Of a DNA stretch of 64,000 nucleotides, positions 8,524-18,158 are shown one piece after another. Made by a program: the position numbers and the translations under genes. The notes beneath the pieces are model-generated. The model ran no database searches and was not told where the DNA came from. It was given only the letters and a program-made list of their open reading frames with translations. Each line of letters begins with the position of its first letter. Position 1 is the first letter of the stretch. The DNA comes from Siccirubricoccus deserti (GTDB taxonomy: Bacteria > Pseudomonadota > Alphaproteobacteria > Acetobacterales > Acetobacteraceae): positions 124,001 to 188,000 of the forward strand of contig NZ_JACOMF010000006.1 in NCBI RefSeq assembly GCF_014283215.1, read 5' to 3'.

Positions 8524-11109
8524 CTACCCCACCTGGGTCCACCGCGCGACCGAGGGCACGCCCTGCTGGTCCACCAGGAACAGCATGTACCAGCCGGCCG
8601 GAGCCACATTGGCGTTGCCGGGCACCGTCGCGCGCAGCGTGCCGCCATCGCGGCCCTGGATGGGTAAATCCACCAGCCGTTGCCCGCCATCGAAGGCATG
8701 GGTGGTGACGCAGTTCCGCATCAGCGACACAAAGCGGATGTTCGCGGCCTGCGGCGAGGCGATTGCGATGGTCTCGCCATGCGCGCAGCGCTCGGGCGCG
8801 CTGCCGATCACCGGCCGCGGGCCGCGGAACAGGTAGGGCGGGCTGTAGACCTCGAGCCGCATCTCCTCTTCCGGGTCGGGCGGCATCCATGTGACGGAAT
8901 GCCCGCCATTCGGATTGCCGCCGGCGGTGACGACGCGGCCATCCGGCAGCAGCACCGCGGTCGAGTGGTAGAGGCGCGGCACCGCCGCCGTCGCCATGAC
9001 GCGCCAGCTGTCGCTGGCGGGGTCGTAGAGTTCCGCCTGCAGCCGAGCACGCTCCAGCGCTTCCTGCTGCAGCGCGCCGCCGCTGGCGAAGACCGTGCGG
9101 TCCGGCAGCAGCACGGTGTTGTGGTGCATGCGCGGCAGGGCCATGGGCGCCGCGGCGGCATAGGCGGGGTTCGCCCCCCGCAGGTCCACGATATCCGCCT
9201 TGTCGGTGGCGTAGGTCGGGTCTTCCCGGTCGAAGGGGCCGCCGCCGCAGACCAGGATGCGCTGCTCCTGCGCCGGCGCCAGCAGGACGCTGTTCGACTG
9301 GTTGCGCAGCGCGAGGTCGCGGAGGCCGCCCACCATCTGCGCCGGCACCGGGTTCTGCGCGATGTTGAGAATGCTCGGCGGCGGCATCAGCGGGTCGTCC
9401 ATCCGCCCGCCGGTGAAGAACACCCGCCCGTCGGCGAGCTGGAAGAGGTGGGCGTAGAGCGGCAGTCCCGCGAAATTCCCGGCGAGGTTCACCTGCTGCC
9501 AGGCATTGTTGGCCGCCGAGTAGATCTCCAGCACCTTCTTCTGCACCGGCTCAAGGCCGGAGGCGGCGAGCAGCCGGCCATCCCCCAGGGCGATGACGGT
9601 GGGATACCAGCGCTCATGCGCCATCGGTGCGAGGAAGGCCCAGCTGCGCGTCGCGGGGTCGAAGGCCGCGGCCTCCTTCCTGCCCTTGAAGGGATAGTCG
9701 ATGGTGCCGCCCGCCGAGACCATCCTGCCATCGGGCAGGAAGGCGTCGCCGCCGCAGAACAGGTCGTAGACCTTCTGGTCCGCGGTGCGGAGCGTCGGCG
9801 GGTGGAAGAAGCTGTTGCCCGGCGGGTTCCACACCACGCTGACCGCCGAGCCCTTCGCCACATCGCCGAAATCAGGCGAGTCGAAACGGTTCTGGCTGCT
9901 GCCGGAGCCGGCGAAGAACAGCACCTCGCCGCCCGGCAGCAGCGCCGCATGCACGCCGAGCACGCCGGAGAGAAAGGGCAGCACCTCCCACTGGCCATGC
10001 ACCGCCGGGTCGGGTTCGAGGTCGACCATCTGATAGAGCCCGGCATTCTGCCCGCCGGGATTGTCGACCATCAGCACCAGCAGCCGGTCGCGCCCACCGA
10101 GGCGCAGGGTGGCGATGCCGCCATGCTGGTTCTCCCAGGAGAACCAGTGCGGCACGCCGAGCCAGCTCTGCGACCAGGCGGCGACCGCGCCATTCGCGCC
10201 GAGGCCGGTGCCAAGGCGGAAGAAGGCCTGGTTCTGCCCGCCGTTGGCAGTGGCCGGCGCATTATCGATCTGGAAGACGACAAGGCCCGGCGCGCCGCCG
10301 CCGGTACCGGGCATGACCGCGATGTCGCCGCCCTGGTTCTCCCAGGAGAGCCAATCCGGCACATCCATCCAGGGCGTCCAGCCGCCGGCGATGGTGCCAT
10401 TGGCGTCGAGCCCGTGGCCCAGGCGGTAGAGGCCACGATTGAGCTCAGGCCCGTTGTCGATCATGAAGACGATGAGGTCGCGCCGCCCCTGCGCGTCGGG
10501 CGGTGTCACCGCGATGCCGGCACCCTGGTTCTCCCAGGAAAACCAGTCCGGCACATCGATCCAGGGCGTCCAGCCGCCGGCGATGTTGCCGTTGGCGTCG
10601 AGGCCTCGGCCGATGCGGAACAGGCCGCGATTCTGCTGCGGCCCGTTGTCAACCATGAAGACGATGAGGTCCCGCCCGCCGCCGCCGAGATCCGCGATGG
10701 CAATGCCGGCGCCCTGGTTCTCCCAGGAGAACCAGTCGGGCACGTCGATCCATTGTGTCCAGCCGCCGGTGACCCTGCCCTCGGCGTCGAGGCTCCGGCC
10801 GATACGGAACAGGCCGCGATTCTGCTGTGGTCCGGCATCCACCATGAAGACGACGAGGTGCGGTGCGCCGCCCCCCGGCGGGTCGAGCACGGCGATGCCG
10901 GCGCCCTGGTTCTCGGCGGAGAACCAGTCGGGCACCGGGACGAAGCCGCGCGTCGGTGCCGGTGCTCCGCCGCCGGCGGGCTGCGCCCGGGCCGGGCGGA
11001 CCAGGGCGGTGGCTATGGCGGCACCGGCTAGCGTTAGCGCGTCACGCCGGCTGGGTTGCGCGATGCCGAGGGGCGGTTTTCCGGACGAGGAAGGCGGATG
11101 TTGCGGCAT
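8524..11109 (-). CDS. Tat-exported copper-radical oxidase (glyoxal/galactose oxidase-like) with N-terminal repeats
   Basis: An 861-residue secreted protein. It begins with a twin-arginine signal (SRRDALTLAG, residues 20-29, ending ARAQ near 43). Residues about 59-366 are five repeats of 63-69 residues. Residues about 380-750 form a kelch-type propeller and 750-861 an immunoglobulin-like DUF1929 domain, the layout of galactose and glyoxal oxidases. All redox residues can be matched: Cys432 in FCGGDAFLPDG and Tyr502 in RWYPTV (the Cys-Tyr cofactor), Tyr714-His715 in RLYHST, and His804 in TTHAF. It should therefore oxidise an alcohol or aldehyde and produce hydrogen peroxide outside the cytoplasm. 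The substrate is unknown. It stands alone between convergent and divergent neighbours. Confidence 0.85.
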   Translation of the reverse strand: MPQHPPSSSGKPPLGIAQPSRRDALTLAGAAIATALVRPARAQPAGGGAPAPTRGFVPVPDWFSAENQGAGIAVLDPPGGGAPHLVVFMVDAGPQQNRGLFRIGRSLDAEGRVTGGWTQWIDVPDWFSWENQGAGIAIADLGGGGRDLIVFMVDNGPQQNRGLFRIGRGLDANGNIAGGWTPWIDVPDWFSWENQGAGIAVTPPDAQGRRDLIVFMIDNGPELNRGLYRLGHGLDANGTIAGGWTPWMDVPDWLSWENQGGDIAVMPGTGGGAPGLVVFQIDNAPATANGGQNQAFFRLGTGLGANGAVAAWSQSWLGVPHWFSWENQHGGIATLRLGGRDRLLVLMVDNPGGQNAGLYQMVDLEPDPAVHGQWEVLPFLSGVLGVHAALLPGGEVLFFAGSGSSQNRFDSPDFGDVAKGSAVSVVWNPPGNSFFHPPTLRTADQKVYDLFCGGDAFLPDGRMVSAGGTIDYPFKGRKEAAAFDPATRSWAFLAPMAHERWYPTVIALGDGRLLAASGLEPVQKKVLEIYSAANNAWQQVNLAGNFAGLPLYAHLFQLADGRVFFTGGRMDDPLMPPPSILNIAQNPVPAQMVGGLRDLALRNQSNSVLLAPAQEQRILVCGGGPFDREDPTYATDKADIVDLRGANPAYAAAAPMALPRMHHNTVLLPDRTVFASGGALQQEALERARLQAELYDPASDSWRVMATAAVPRLYHSTAVLLPDGRVVTAGGNPNGGHSVTWMPPDPEEEMRLEVYSPPYLFRGPRPVIGSAPERCAHGETIAIASPQAANIRFVSLMRNCVTTHAFDGGQRLVDLPIQGRDGGTLRATVPGNANVAPAGWYMLFLVDQQGVPSVARWTQVG
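10012..10935 (-). repeat. Five tandem repeats of about 190 bp within the copper-radical oxidase gene
   Basis: The protein repeats the pattern VPDWFSWENQGAGIA, then LIVFMVDNGP, NRGLFRIG, LD-x2-G and GGWTPW, with units starting near residues 59, 123, 186, 250 and 319. Copies two to four are nearly identical, also in DNA, suggesting recent duplication or conversion. The pattern of alternating strands and tryptophans looks like a beta-propeller or lectin-like blade array. Confidence 0.85.
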
Positions 11110-11763
11110 GGCGATGGATCGCCTTGTTGGTGGGTGTCGCAGTCCAATGCGACCTTGAGGCCGCCGGAGCCCGACGGGAAATCAGGAAAGCGGGGGCTGC
11201 GCGAATCAGCGTGGCGAAGCCGGTCGGGCGCCATGAAAGGCCCGCCTGCTGCGGGTGAGACGCGGCGCGATCCTACCGCACGGCAGGGCTGATGGGGCCG
11301 ATCGGTGACCAGGCGAGCCGTTCCGGTGGACGTCCGGTTACCTCGCCCTGGGGCAGGATGCTCCGCTCAATGCCGCGCTGCCGCTCGCAGTTGCTGCTGC
11401 TTCTGCTGCTGGCGCAGGCAGCGCCCGGCGTCTTGTGCGAAAGCACGTCGAGGCTGGCGCGGTTCGGGACGTGGGCGCCGGGCACGAAAGCATGCTCAGG
11501 CCGATCAGAGGTCCGAGAGCAGCCTCCATCCAGGTGATGGCGCCAGAATGGAGCGGGTTCCTCGTAAGGCACAAAGCGAAGGTAGCTTCGTGAGCTCGGT
11601 CGAACGGAAGCGTGCCCTACAGCGGATGGCGTTCATGTCTGAACCCGATCCGCCGTAGCCTTCGTTCGTGGAGCGGACTCCCGCTCCGGGGTATTCGCGC
11701 CCCGCCGCGACTGCCTAGAGCCGTTTCACGCAGGCTGGAAACAGACTGTGTGAGAATTCCGCT
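11110..11763. other. Intergenic stretch with no recognisable gene
   Basis: About 650 bases lie between the oxidase start and the aminotransferase stop. Open frames here are short and have low-complexity, GC-driven compositions. The only structure seen is a 7-bp hairpin (GGAGCGG, loop ACTC, CCGCTCC) at 11670-11687. The promoter of the oxidase gene probably lies near 11110-11200, but no clear consensus is visible. A decayed mobile element cannot be excluded. Confidence 0.4.
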
Positions 11764-13053
11764 TCAGCGCCCCGGCAGCGTCGCCATGGCGCCAGCAAAG
11801 GCGGAGAGCGTCTGCTCCACATCGCGCGTGTCATGCGCCGTGCTGAGATAGTATTTGCTGTCGCCCTTCAGGATGCCGGCGGCGCGGAGCTGGGTGTTGA
11901 CGTGCTTCTGCACCGCGGCGTCGCCGCGCAGGGTGCCGCGGTAGTCGCGCACCGGCTCGGCGCTGAACACCACGTCGAACAGGGTCGGTTCACCCAGCAC
12001 CTGCGCCGGCAGCCCGGCCTTCTTCAGCATGCCATCGATCTCCGCCATCAGATGACGGCCGGTGGCGAAGACGCTGTCATAGGCGCCGGGGCGCTTCAGC
12101 ACCGCCATCGTGGCGAGGCCGGCGACGGCGGCCACCGGGTTGCCCGAAAGCGTGCCGACCTGCATCAGGAATCCGTCGTCGCCGACCAGGCCACGGTCGA
12201 AATGCGCCATGATGTCGGCGCGCCCGGCGATCGCCGCCAGGGCGAAGCCGCCGCCGATGATCTTGCCGAGGGTGCAGAGGTCCGGCGTCACGCCGTAGTA
12301 GGATTGCGCACCGCCATAGCAGAAGCGGAATCCGGTCACCACCTCGTCGAAAATCAGCGGAATGCCGTATTGCGCGGTGATGTCGCGCAGCCCCTGCAGG
12401 AAACCGGGGGCGGGCGGGATCAGCCGCTGGAAGGGCTCGACGATCACCGCGCCCAGCTCGTCGTGATGCGCGGCGATCAGCGCCTTCGCGGTCTCCAGGT
12501 CGTTGAAGGGGGCGACCAGCACCTCCTCCTGCACCGAGCGCGGGATGCCGGCGCTGTCCGGCACGGCAACAGGGAAATTCGCCAGCTGCTTCGGGGCCAG
12601 GCTCATCAGCCCCCAATCGGACATGCCGTGGTAGCCGCCCTCGAATTTCAGGATGCGGTCGCGCTTGCGAAAGGCGCGGGCGACGCGCAGCGCGTACATA
12701 TCGGCCTCGGAGCCGCTGCTGACGAAGCGCACCTGCTCGGCGCAGGGAAAGGCCTCGACGATCGCCTCGGCGAGGCGGATGCCATGCTCGTTGTTGGCGA
12801 AGAAGGTGGTGCCCTTCGGGATCTGCGCCAGCACCGCCTCGACCACCTCGGGGTGGGAATGGCCGATGAACATCGGCCCGGAGCCGAGCAGGTAATCGAC
12901 GAACTCATTCCCGCTGACGTCCCAGACGCGGCCGCCGCGGCCCTCGCGCAGGATGATGTCCGAGGCGAAATTGCCGAAGCCCCCGGCCGGCAGCACGCGA
13001 TGCGCCGCCTGCACCAACGCGGCTTCGGTGTCGCTGCGGGCGATGACGTTCAT
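11764..13053 (-). CDS. Class III aminotransferase, glutamate-1-semialdehyde aminomutase-like
   Basis: A 429-residue PLP-dependent enzyme whose length and order match the HemL group. The PLP lysine is Lys264 in TLGKIIGGGF, the pyridine-binding aspartate is Asp236 in FDEVVTGFR, and VSSGSEADMYALR (about 111-123) holds the phosphate. It lacks the N-terminal GGVNSPVR signature of genuine HemL, so it is more likely a catabolic or specialised amino-group mutase or transaminase than the tetrapyrrole enzyme. The start is ATG 13053 with AGGAG at good distance; a longer frame upstream has no site. The gene stands alone, so its substrate is open. Confidence 0.85.
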   Translation of the reverse strand: MNVIARSDTEAALVQAAHRVLPAGGFGNFASDIILREGRGGRVWDVSGNEFVDYLLGSGPMFIGHSHPEVVEAVLAQIPKGTTFFANNEHGIRLAEAIVEAFPCAEQVRFVSSGSEADMYALRVARAFRKRDRILKFEGGYHGMSDWGLMSLAPKQLANFPVAVPDSAGIPRSVQEEVLVAPFNDLETAKALIAAHHDELGAVIVEPFQRLIPPAPGFLQGLRDITAQYGIPLIFDEVVTGFRFCYGGAQSYYGVTPDLCTLGKIIGGGFALAAIAGRADIMAHFDRGLVGDDGFLMQVGTLSGNPVAAVAGLATMAVLKRPGAYDSVFATGRHLMAEIDGMLKKAGLPAQVLGEPTLFDVVFSAEPVRDYRGTLRGDAAVQKHVNTQLRAAGILKGDSKYYLSTAHDTRDVEQTLSAFAGAMATLPGR

Positions 13054-13553
13054 GCGCGGGCTCCTGTTGCTGCGGCGTGGCAAGCCTATAGGGTTTCAGA
13101 TGAGGCGGAAACGGGTCGGCGCGGGATACCGCTCGGCCACGGTGCGGATCATCCCGCGGCAGGATCGGCCGGGTGTAGTCCCGGCTCTTCCACCGGCTGG
13201 CCACCCCGCCAGGGCAGGTGGGCGGCGGGCCAGCCGCTTGCCAGATCCGGGATGTTGCGCGGGCGGTCGGGCGCTGCCGGTGACCGCGACTCTGGCCAGT
13301 CGCCACACCACTTCGGTAACAGCAAGCGGGAATTTCGCGCGATGCGCGCGGAAAACCGGAAACTCTCGCGGCGTTGAGCCTTTCCAGGCGGGTAAGCCTG
13401 TTCAGGAGGCAGTGCCCGGGCAAATCACCCGGCGCATGACACGGAAAGGCGACGCCTTCCGGATTGGTCCCGCCATGACGGCACGATCAAGCCTTATCCA
13501 GCCGCCCAGCGTCCGAACAGGCCAGCTCGCGGCGGCACATAAGGGAGAAGCCA
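13054..13553. other. Intergenic stretch between aminotransferase and MscS genes
   Basis: About 500 bases separate two divergent genes. No frame here shows family motifs. It should hold both promoters, but none has a clear consensus. The only decisive element is the AAGGGAGAAG ribosome site at 13541-13550 that sets the TTG start of the channel gene. Confidence 0.4.
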
Positions 13554-14696
13554 TTGCTGGACGACGTCGATACTGCTGCCCGGCAGGTCATCGCTTCCTT
13601 GGTCTGGGCGCCTTCCTGGCTGGTCAGTCTCCTCGTGCTGGGAGCGGCGGTCCTGGTCGCGCTCGGCATCCATCGCGTCGTGTACCGGTTCATAACGCAT
13701 CTGGTGAGCGGTCGGGATCTGTTCTGGCGCTCGTTAGTCGCGCGCACGAAGGGGCCGACGAAGCTCGGCTTCATCTTCCTCTGCGCCAATGCTGCGGTTT
13801 CGATCGCTCCGCTCACCTTGCGACAGACCTCGGTGCTGCGGCACCTGCTGCTGCTCTGCCTCATCAGCCTCCTCGGATGGGTGGCGATAACGGCGCTGCG
13901 GATCTGGACCACGGTCTATCTCCGGCGCTTCAAGCTTGATGCGGAGGATAACCTCCTCGCTCGCAAGCACGCGACGCAATCGCGCATCCTGCAGCGCGTC
14001 GCCTCCTCGTTGATCCTCGTCATCACCGCGGCCGTGGCGTTGATGACCTTCCCAGGCGTGCGGCAATACGGCGTCAGCCTCCTCGCCTCCGCCGGCGCCG
14101 CCGGTCTGGTGGTCGGCCTTGCGCTGCAGCCCGTACTGAAGAATTTGATCGCGGGCATCCAGCTCGCGGTGACGCAGCCCATCCGGATAGAGGATGCGGT
14201 GATCGTCGAAGGCGAATGGGGCAATGTGGAGGAGATCAACTCCACCTATGTGGTGGTGCGGCTGTGGGACTGGCGGCGCATGGTGCTGCCTCTGTCCTAT
14301 TTCATCGAGCACCCCTTCCAGAATTGGACACGGGAAGGTTCGTCGCTGATCGGTACCGTGTTCCTCTATGTGGACTATACCGCGCCGGTGGGCCGCATGC
14401 GGGAGCAGCTGGAGGCGATCGCAAGAGCCTCTCGGCTCTGGGACCGTCAGGTGGTCAATATGCAGGTTACCGATTTCAAGCCGGATACGATGGAGATCCG
14501 TATGCTGGTCAGCGCCGGCAATGCGGGACGCGCCTTCGACCTGCGCTGCGAGGTGCGGGAGAAGATGATTGCCTGGCTGCAGGCCGAGCATCCCACATGC
14601 CTGCCACGCCGCCGTAGCGAGATCGTTGGCCTTCCGGAAGGCGCTGCCTGGATGGCGGAGCGGCCGGCCGAGGCGCGGCAAGCCTCGGCGGCCTGA
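13554..14696 (+). CDS. MscS-family mechanosensitive channel
   Basis: A 380-residue inner-membrane protein. Membrane segments are visible near residues 18-40, 68-88, 95-118, 148-165 and 170-200. The last matches the pore helix of MscS with its Ala/Gly packing (SAGAAGLVVGLALQPVLKNLIAG), followed by the beta domain (GEWGNVEEINSTYVVVR) and an alpha/beta C-terminal domain. Channels of this family open on membrane tension and release solutes in osmotic downshock. The start is TTG at 13554, chosen because GGGAGAAG lies just upstream and no ATG or GTG is available before the first helix. It has no operon partner. Confidence 0.88.
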   Translation: MLDDVDTAARQVIASLVWAPSWLVSLLVLGAAVLVALGIHRVVYRFITHLVSGRDLFWRSLVARTKGPTKLGFIFLCANAAVSIAPLTLRQTSVLRHLLLLCLISLLGWVAITALRIWTTVYLRRFKLDAEDNLLARKHATQSRILQRVASSLILVITAAVALMTFPGVRQYGVSLLASAGAAGLVVGLALQPVLKNLIAGIQLAVTQPIRIEDAVIVEGEWGNVEEINSTYVVVRLWDWRRMVLPLSYFIEHPFQNWTREGSSLIGTVFLYVDYTAPVGRMREQLEAIARASRLWDRQVVNMQVTDFKPDTMEIRMLVSAGNAGRAFDLRCEVREKMIAWLQAEHPTCLPRRRSEIVGLPEGAAWMAERPAEARQASAA

Positions 14697-14757
14697 CCTG
14701 GCCCACACCTGGGACGATAGGGTGGCCGGCAAGCCTCACGGCATTACCCCCCCCCAT

Positions 14758-14940
14758 GAGGTTGAGGTTCTCGGCGTGCTGCGGATCGAGAAAGGTCGCG
14801 TCGCCAAGCCGGCGTTGAATGGCCAAGGCAAGGTAGTGGATTGCGGGCTTGGGCGGAAAGCTGAAGCCGCACGGCGACTTCATCGGCCGGGTGCTGGCGC
14901 AGCCGCCCGTGCTGACTGTTCCTGAGCGGCCCGGCTGGCC
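14758..14940 (+). pseudogene. Remnant of sarcosine oxidase alpha subunit (SoxA), frameshifted
   Basis: The frame at 14758-14848 reads EVLGVLRIEKGRVAKPALNG then GKVVDCGLG, matching the SoxA C-terminal domain (usual form EALGVMRIEKGHV, then ADLGLG). The match continues in a different frame from 14849 as GKLKPHGDFIGRVLA, again as in SoxA (KKDFIGRVLA). A nine-C run at 14747-14755 precedes it. No other part of a soxBDAG operon is present. This is a dead fragment; the family assignment is from remembered motifs. Confidence 0.6.
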
Positions 14941-15129
14941 AGGCCACGTGGCCTCAATGCGCTGCCGCCCCAGACCGCCACCGATGCCTTCGAGCTGGCT
15001 GCCGCAGCAATACTGGCGGCGCATGCCTTCGAATGGCTGCAATCCGCCGCGGCGGAGTACGACCGCGAAGTCAAACCGCACCGCGGTTCAGGGACGGTTG
15101 ATCGGTCACAAGGTCAGCGGCCTTCAGTA

Positions 15130-16014
15130 TCACCTAGCCCCGCGCGGCTGCCGCTTGCGGAAATCCGCCACCAGCTCCTCCAGCGTCACGAAGCGCACGC
15201 CGGGGTGCTTCAGCATATGGCCGATCAGCCGTTCCAGCATCATCAGCACCTGCGGCCGGCCGGAGACATCCGGGTGGACGGTCATCGGCACCACCGCGTA
15301 ATCATATTCGCGGTAGATGAAGTCGAAATGGTCGCGCCAGATCTGCTCCAGCTGATGCGGCGAGACATAGCCGTGGCTGTTGGGAAATTTCTTGATGAAC
15401 ATCATCGGCGGCAGGTCGTCGAGGTACCAGCTCGCCGGCACCTCGACGAGGTCGGTCTCCCGCCCCTTGGTGAAGGGCTTCATCCAGCTTTCGGCGGGCT
15501 TCGCGTAGTCGATCGGCGTCCAGCCATCGCCGGTACGGACGTAATAGGGGATGCAGTCATGGTGCATCAGGCTGTGGTCATAGGCGATGCCGCGCTCGAT
15601 CAGGATCTCGATGCTGGTGGCGCTCACCTCCCACCAGGGGGCGACATAGCCCACCGGCCTGCGGCCCCAGTGCTTCTCGATCAGCCCAATGCATTTGTCG
15701 AAGATCGCTTCTTCCTGCTGGCGGGACAGCGCCAGCGGGTTCTCATGGCTGTAGCCATGCAGTCCGATCTCGTGGCCGGCCTTCGCCACCATGTCGGTCG
15801 CCGCGGGGAAGCTCTCGATGGTGTGGCCAGGGATGAACCAGGACTGCTTCAGCCCGAAGCGCTCGAACAGCGTCAGGATACGCGGCATCCCGACCTCGGC
15901 GGCGAAGACGCCGCGGCTGATGTCGCCCGGGCTGTCCTCGCCCATATAGCTGCCGAGCCAACCGGCAACGGCGTCGCAATGGATGCTGAAGGCGCAGAGG
16001 ATCTCTTTCGGCAT
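15130..16014 (-). CDS. Polysaccharide deacetylase-family (NodB-like) hydrolase
   Basis: A 294-residue protein of carbohydrate esterase family 4 fold. It has the FSIHCDA strand near residues 8-14, where the family has its first aspartate, the zinc-type HGYSHENP pair near 94-101, and late HPDVSGRP and VRFVTLEEL elements. There is no signal peptide, so it is probably cytoplasmic. Cytoplasmic members are often amide hydrolases (PuuE/allantoinase or cyclic imide hydrolase types) rather than chitin deacetylases. ATG 16014 overlaps the isochorismatase stop and has GGAGGG just upstream, so the two genes are translationally coupled. Together with the neighbouring amidases this suggests amide or imide breakdown. 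Confidence 0.82.
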   Translation of the reverse strand: MPKEILCAFSIHCDAVAGWLGSYMGEDSPGDISRGVFAAEVGMPRILTLFERFGLKQSWFIPGHTIESFPAATDMVAKAGHEIGLHGYSHENPLALSRQQEEAIFDKCIGLIEKHWGRRPVGYVAPWWEVSATSIEILIERGIAYDHSLMHHDCIPYYVRTGDGWTPIDYAKPAESWMKPFTKGRETDLVEVPASWYLDDLPPMMFIKKFPNSHGYVSPHQLEQIWRDHFDFIYREYDYAVVPMTVHPDVSGRPQVLMMLERLIGHMLKHPGVRFVTLEELVADFRKRQPRGAR

Positions 16015-16652
16015 CATTCCCTCCGGTCGTTGCTGCGCCGCCATTGCTCGATGGCGGCAATGGCCTCGGCGCCGCTGATCACATCGGCATAGCGGCGCTC
16101 GACGTCCTTCAGGTTCTGGTCATGCGCCGCCTGGTCGTGGTCGCCGACGCAATCCTGCGGGATCATCACCCGGAAGCCCAGTGAAAACGCGTCGATCACG
16201 CTGGCGCGGACGCAGCCGGAGGTGATGCAGCCGGTGACGATCACCGTATCCACCCGCTCCTTCGTCAGGATCGCCGCCGCTGGCGTGGCGAAGAAGATCG
16301 AGGGTGCCGATTTCATCAGCACCACATCCGGCCCGGCAGCGGCGATGCGTGGGTCCAGTTCGACCTGAGGTGTGCCTTTCAGCAGGTCGAGCGCCGGGGC
16401 GGCCTTCCAATGCGGCGCGGCACGGGGCGTGTCGTAGCCGTTGACGCAGGCGATCACCGGCAGCCCGGCCCGCTTCGCCGCGGCAATGACCGGCACGGTG
16501 TTGCGCACGGCCGCATCCACCATGGGCGCGCCGCCCATGGGGAATTCGGGGTCGATGAAGCCGCGCTGGAAATCGACCACCACGACGCCGATCTTCGCGC
16601 CGAAGCCGAGCGGACGGCTGCCATAGCCACGTTCAGCGTAGATATCCGACAT
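16014..16652 (-). CDS. Isochorismatase-fold amidohydrolase (N-carbamoylsarcosine amidase-like)
   Basis: A 212-residue cysteine hydrolase. The catalytic triad can be placed at Asp27 (VVVDFQRGF), Lys114 (LMKSAPSIF) and Cys147 ([13 protein letters not shown]). The SGCVRAS motif and preceding cis-peptide are those of N-carbamoylsarcosine amidase and related ureido/amide hydrolases rather than true isochorismatases. The start at 16652 has AAGGA upstream. It is first in a two-gene unit with the CE4-type hydrolase and divergent from an amidase at 16844. The sarcosine oxidase remnant 1.1 kb away makes a creatinine/sarcosine-type route imaginable but not shown. Confidence 0.85.
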   Translation of the reverse strand: MSDIYAERGYGSRPLGFGAKIGVVVVDFQRGFIDPEFPMGGAPMVDAAVRNTVPVIAAAKRAGLPVIACVNGYDTPRAAPHWKAAPALDLLKGTPQVELDPRIAAAGPDVVLMKSAPSIFFATPAAAILTKERVDTVIVTGCITSGCVRASVIDAFSLGFRVMIPQDCVGDHDQAAHDQNLKDVERRYADVISGAEAIAAIEQWRRSNDRRE

Positions 16653-16843
16653 GCAGGCGTCCTTCCGGCGGGTGTTGCGGCACGGGGATTGCAAACTCCA
16701 TGCCCCGGAGGTGCGAGCATGGGCTGCCACATTTCCGCCGATACGCCTGGGCGTCGCGGCGATAGCATCGGGTTGCATCCGGCGCGGCATTTGCCCAGCA
16801 GAAGGGCACCGCGCGCTCCGGTGCTGCGCAGGGAGGAACAGGC

Positions 16844-18145
16844 ATGACCGAGTTGGTGCGCGACCCTGGCCGGGTGCGCGATCTGGCCGCCGCCATGGCG
16901 GCCGGCACGCTGAGCGCGGAATCGCTGGTGCAGCGCTGCCTCGCCCGCATTGCCGAGGTCGATGGCCAGGTGCGGGCCTGGGTCCAGGTGCAGGCGGAGG
17001 CGGCGCTGGACGCCGCGCGCGTCCTGGATGCAGAGCGCGCCGAGGGGCGGCTGCGCGGACCGCTGCATGGCATTCCGGTCGCGGTGAAGGATGTGATCGA
17101 CGTCGCCGGCCTGCCGACCCGGGCGAACAGCCCGAGCCGCGCCGACATCGCGCCGGCCACCGCCGATGCCACGGTGGTGGCGCATCTGCGCGCCGCGGGG
17201 GCGATCATCCTCGGCAAGGTCCACACCACCGAATACGCCTATTTCGAATCCCGGCCACCGACCCGCAACCCCTGGAATCTGGCGCGGACACCGGGTGGCT
17301 CCTCGGCCGGATCGGGCGCCGCCATCGCCTGCGGCAGCGTGCCGCTGGCGCTCGGGACGCAGACCGCGGGCAGCGTGAACCGGCCGGCGGCCTATACCGG
17401 TGTTGCCGCCTTCAAGCCCTCCACCTTGGCCATCGGCGGGACCGGCGTGGTGCCGCTCTCGCCTTCCTTCGACACGGTCGGGGCCTTCGGCGCCACGGCG
17501 CAGGATGCGGCACTGCTCGCCGCCGGCTATACGGCGGACCATCTGCGGCTGCGCGCGCCCGCGCCGGCGGTGCCGCGCATCGTGGTGCTGGAGGATGCGA
17601 TGGTGGCGGCGAAGACCGCACACGCAACCGCGGCGCGGGTTGCCGCGCTGGCCGGCACCCTGACCGATGCCGGCCTCGCGCTGCGCCGCGCCAAGGCGCC
17701 GGTGCCGCTGGAGGTGCTGCTGGCGACACACCGCACGGTGATGCTGGCCGAACTCGGCCGTACCCATGCACGGCTGCCGATGGACGGCATCGCCCCGCGC
17801 ATTGTCACCGATATCGCCACCGGCCTGGCGATCCCGGACGCCGAGTACCATGCTGCGCTGGCCAGCCTGGCTGGCCAGCGCGCCAGCTTCTGGGCCGGCT
17901 TCGATCCGGATGAGCTGCTGCTGCTGCCGGCCGCGCCGGACGTGGCGCCGGATGCCGGCACCACCGGCGACCCCTCCTTCGTCATCCCGACCACGGCGCT
18001 CGGCGGACCGGTGGCGACGGTGCGGGCCGGGCTGGCTGCGGATAGCGGCATGCCGGTGGGCGCGCTGCTGTTCGGCGCGCCTGGGGCGGATGCGCGGCTG
18101 GCCGGCTTCCTGCTGTCGGAACTCGGCACCAGGCTCGATCTGTAA
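16844..18145 (+). CDS. Amidase signature family hydrolase
   Basis: A 433-residue member of the amidase signature family, which hydrolyses amides through a Ser-cisSer-Lys triad. Lys82 is in PVAVKDVID, the glycine/serine loop GGSSAGS is at 151-157, and the nucleophile should be Ser177 in TQTAGSVNRPA. The Gln in place of the common Asp before TAGS resembles allophanate-hydrolase-like and aryl-amidase subgroups. The start follows a GGAGG-like site. It diverges from the isochorismatase-type gene, and the shared 190-base spacer is a likely control region. Substrate unknown; the neighbours suggest a small amide or ureide. Confidence 0.87.
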   Translation: MTELVRDPGRVRDLAAAMAAGTLSAESLVQRCLARIAEVDGQVRAWVQVQAEAALDAARVLDAERAEGRLRGPLHGIPVAVKDVIDVAGLPTRANSPSRADIAPATADATVVAHLRAAGAIILGKVHTTEYAYFESRPPTRNPWNLARTPGGSSAGSGAAIACGSVPLALGTQTAGSVNRPAAYTGVAAFKPSTLAIGGTGVVPLSPSFDTVGAFGATAQDAALLAAGYTADHLRLRAPAPAVPRIVVLEDAMVAAKTAHATAARVAALAGTLTDAGLALRRAKAPVPLEVLLATHRTVMLAELGRTHARLPMDGIAPRIVTDIATGLAIPDAEYHAALASLAGQRASFWAGFDPDELLLLPAAPDVAPDAGTTGDPSFVIPTTALGGPVATVRAGLAADSGMPVGALLFGAPGADARLAGFLLSELGTRLDL

Positions 18146-18158
18146 CGGCGGCGCCGGG

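Noticed and set aside
10012-10935. Tandem DNA repeats considered as a CRISPR or minisatellite
   Set aside because: Units are multiples of three, in frame, and vary at codon positions as protein repeats do; no spacers.
8680-11031. 783-codon rightward frame opposite the copper-radical oxidase
   Set aside because: Composition (Arg, Gly, His, Val) is that of a shadow; the leftward frame has a Tat signal, catalytic residues and clear domains.
11560-11760. Possible insertion-sequence remnant before the aminotransferase end
   Set aside because: No transposase motif and no paired terminal repeats could be seen.
11764-13053. Calling the aminotransferase HemL
   Set aside because: The fold and lysine match, but the N-terminal HemL signature is missing and there is no tetrapyrrole context.
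13084-13423. Leftward frames upstream of the aminotransferase
   Set aside because: Arg/Pro-rich, no conserved motif, no ribosome site; treated as spacer.
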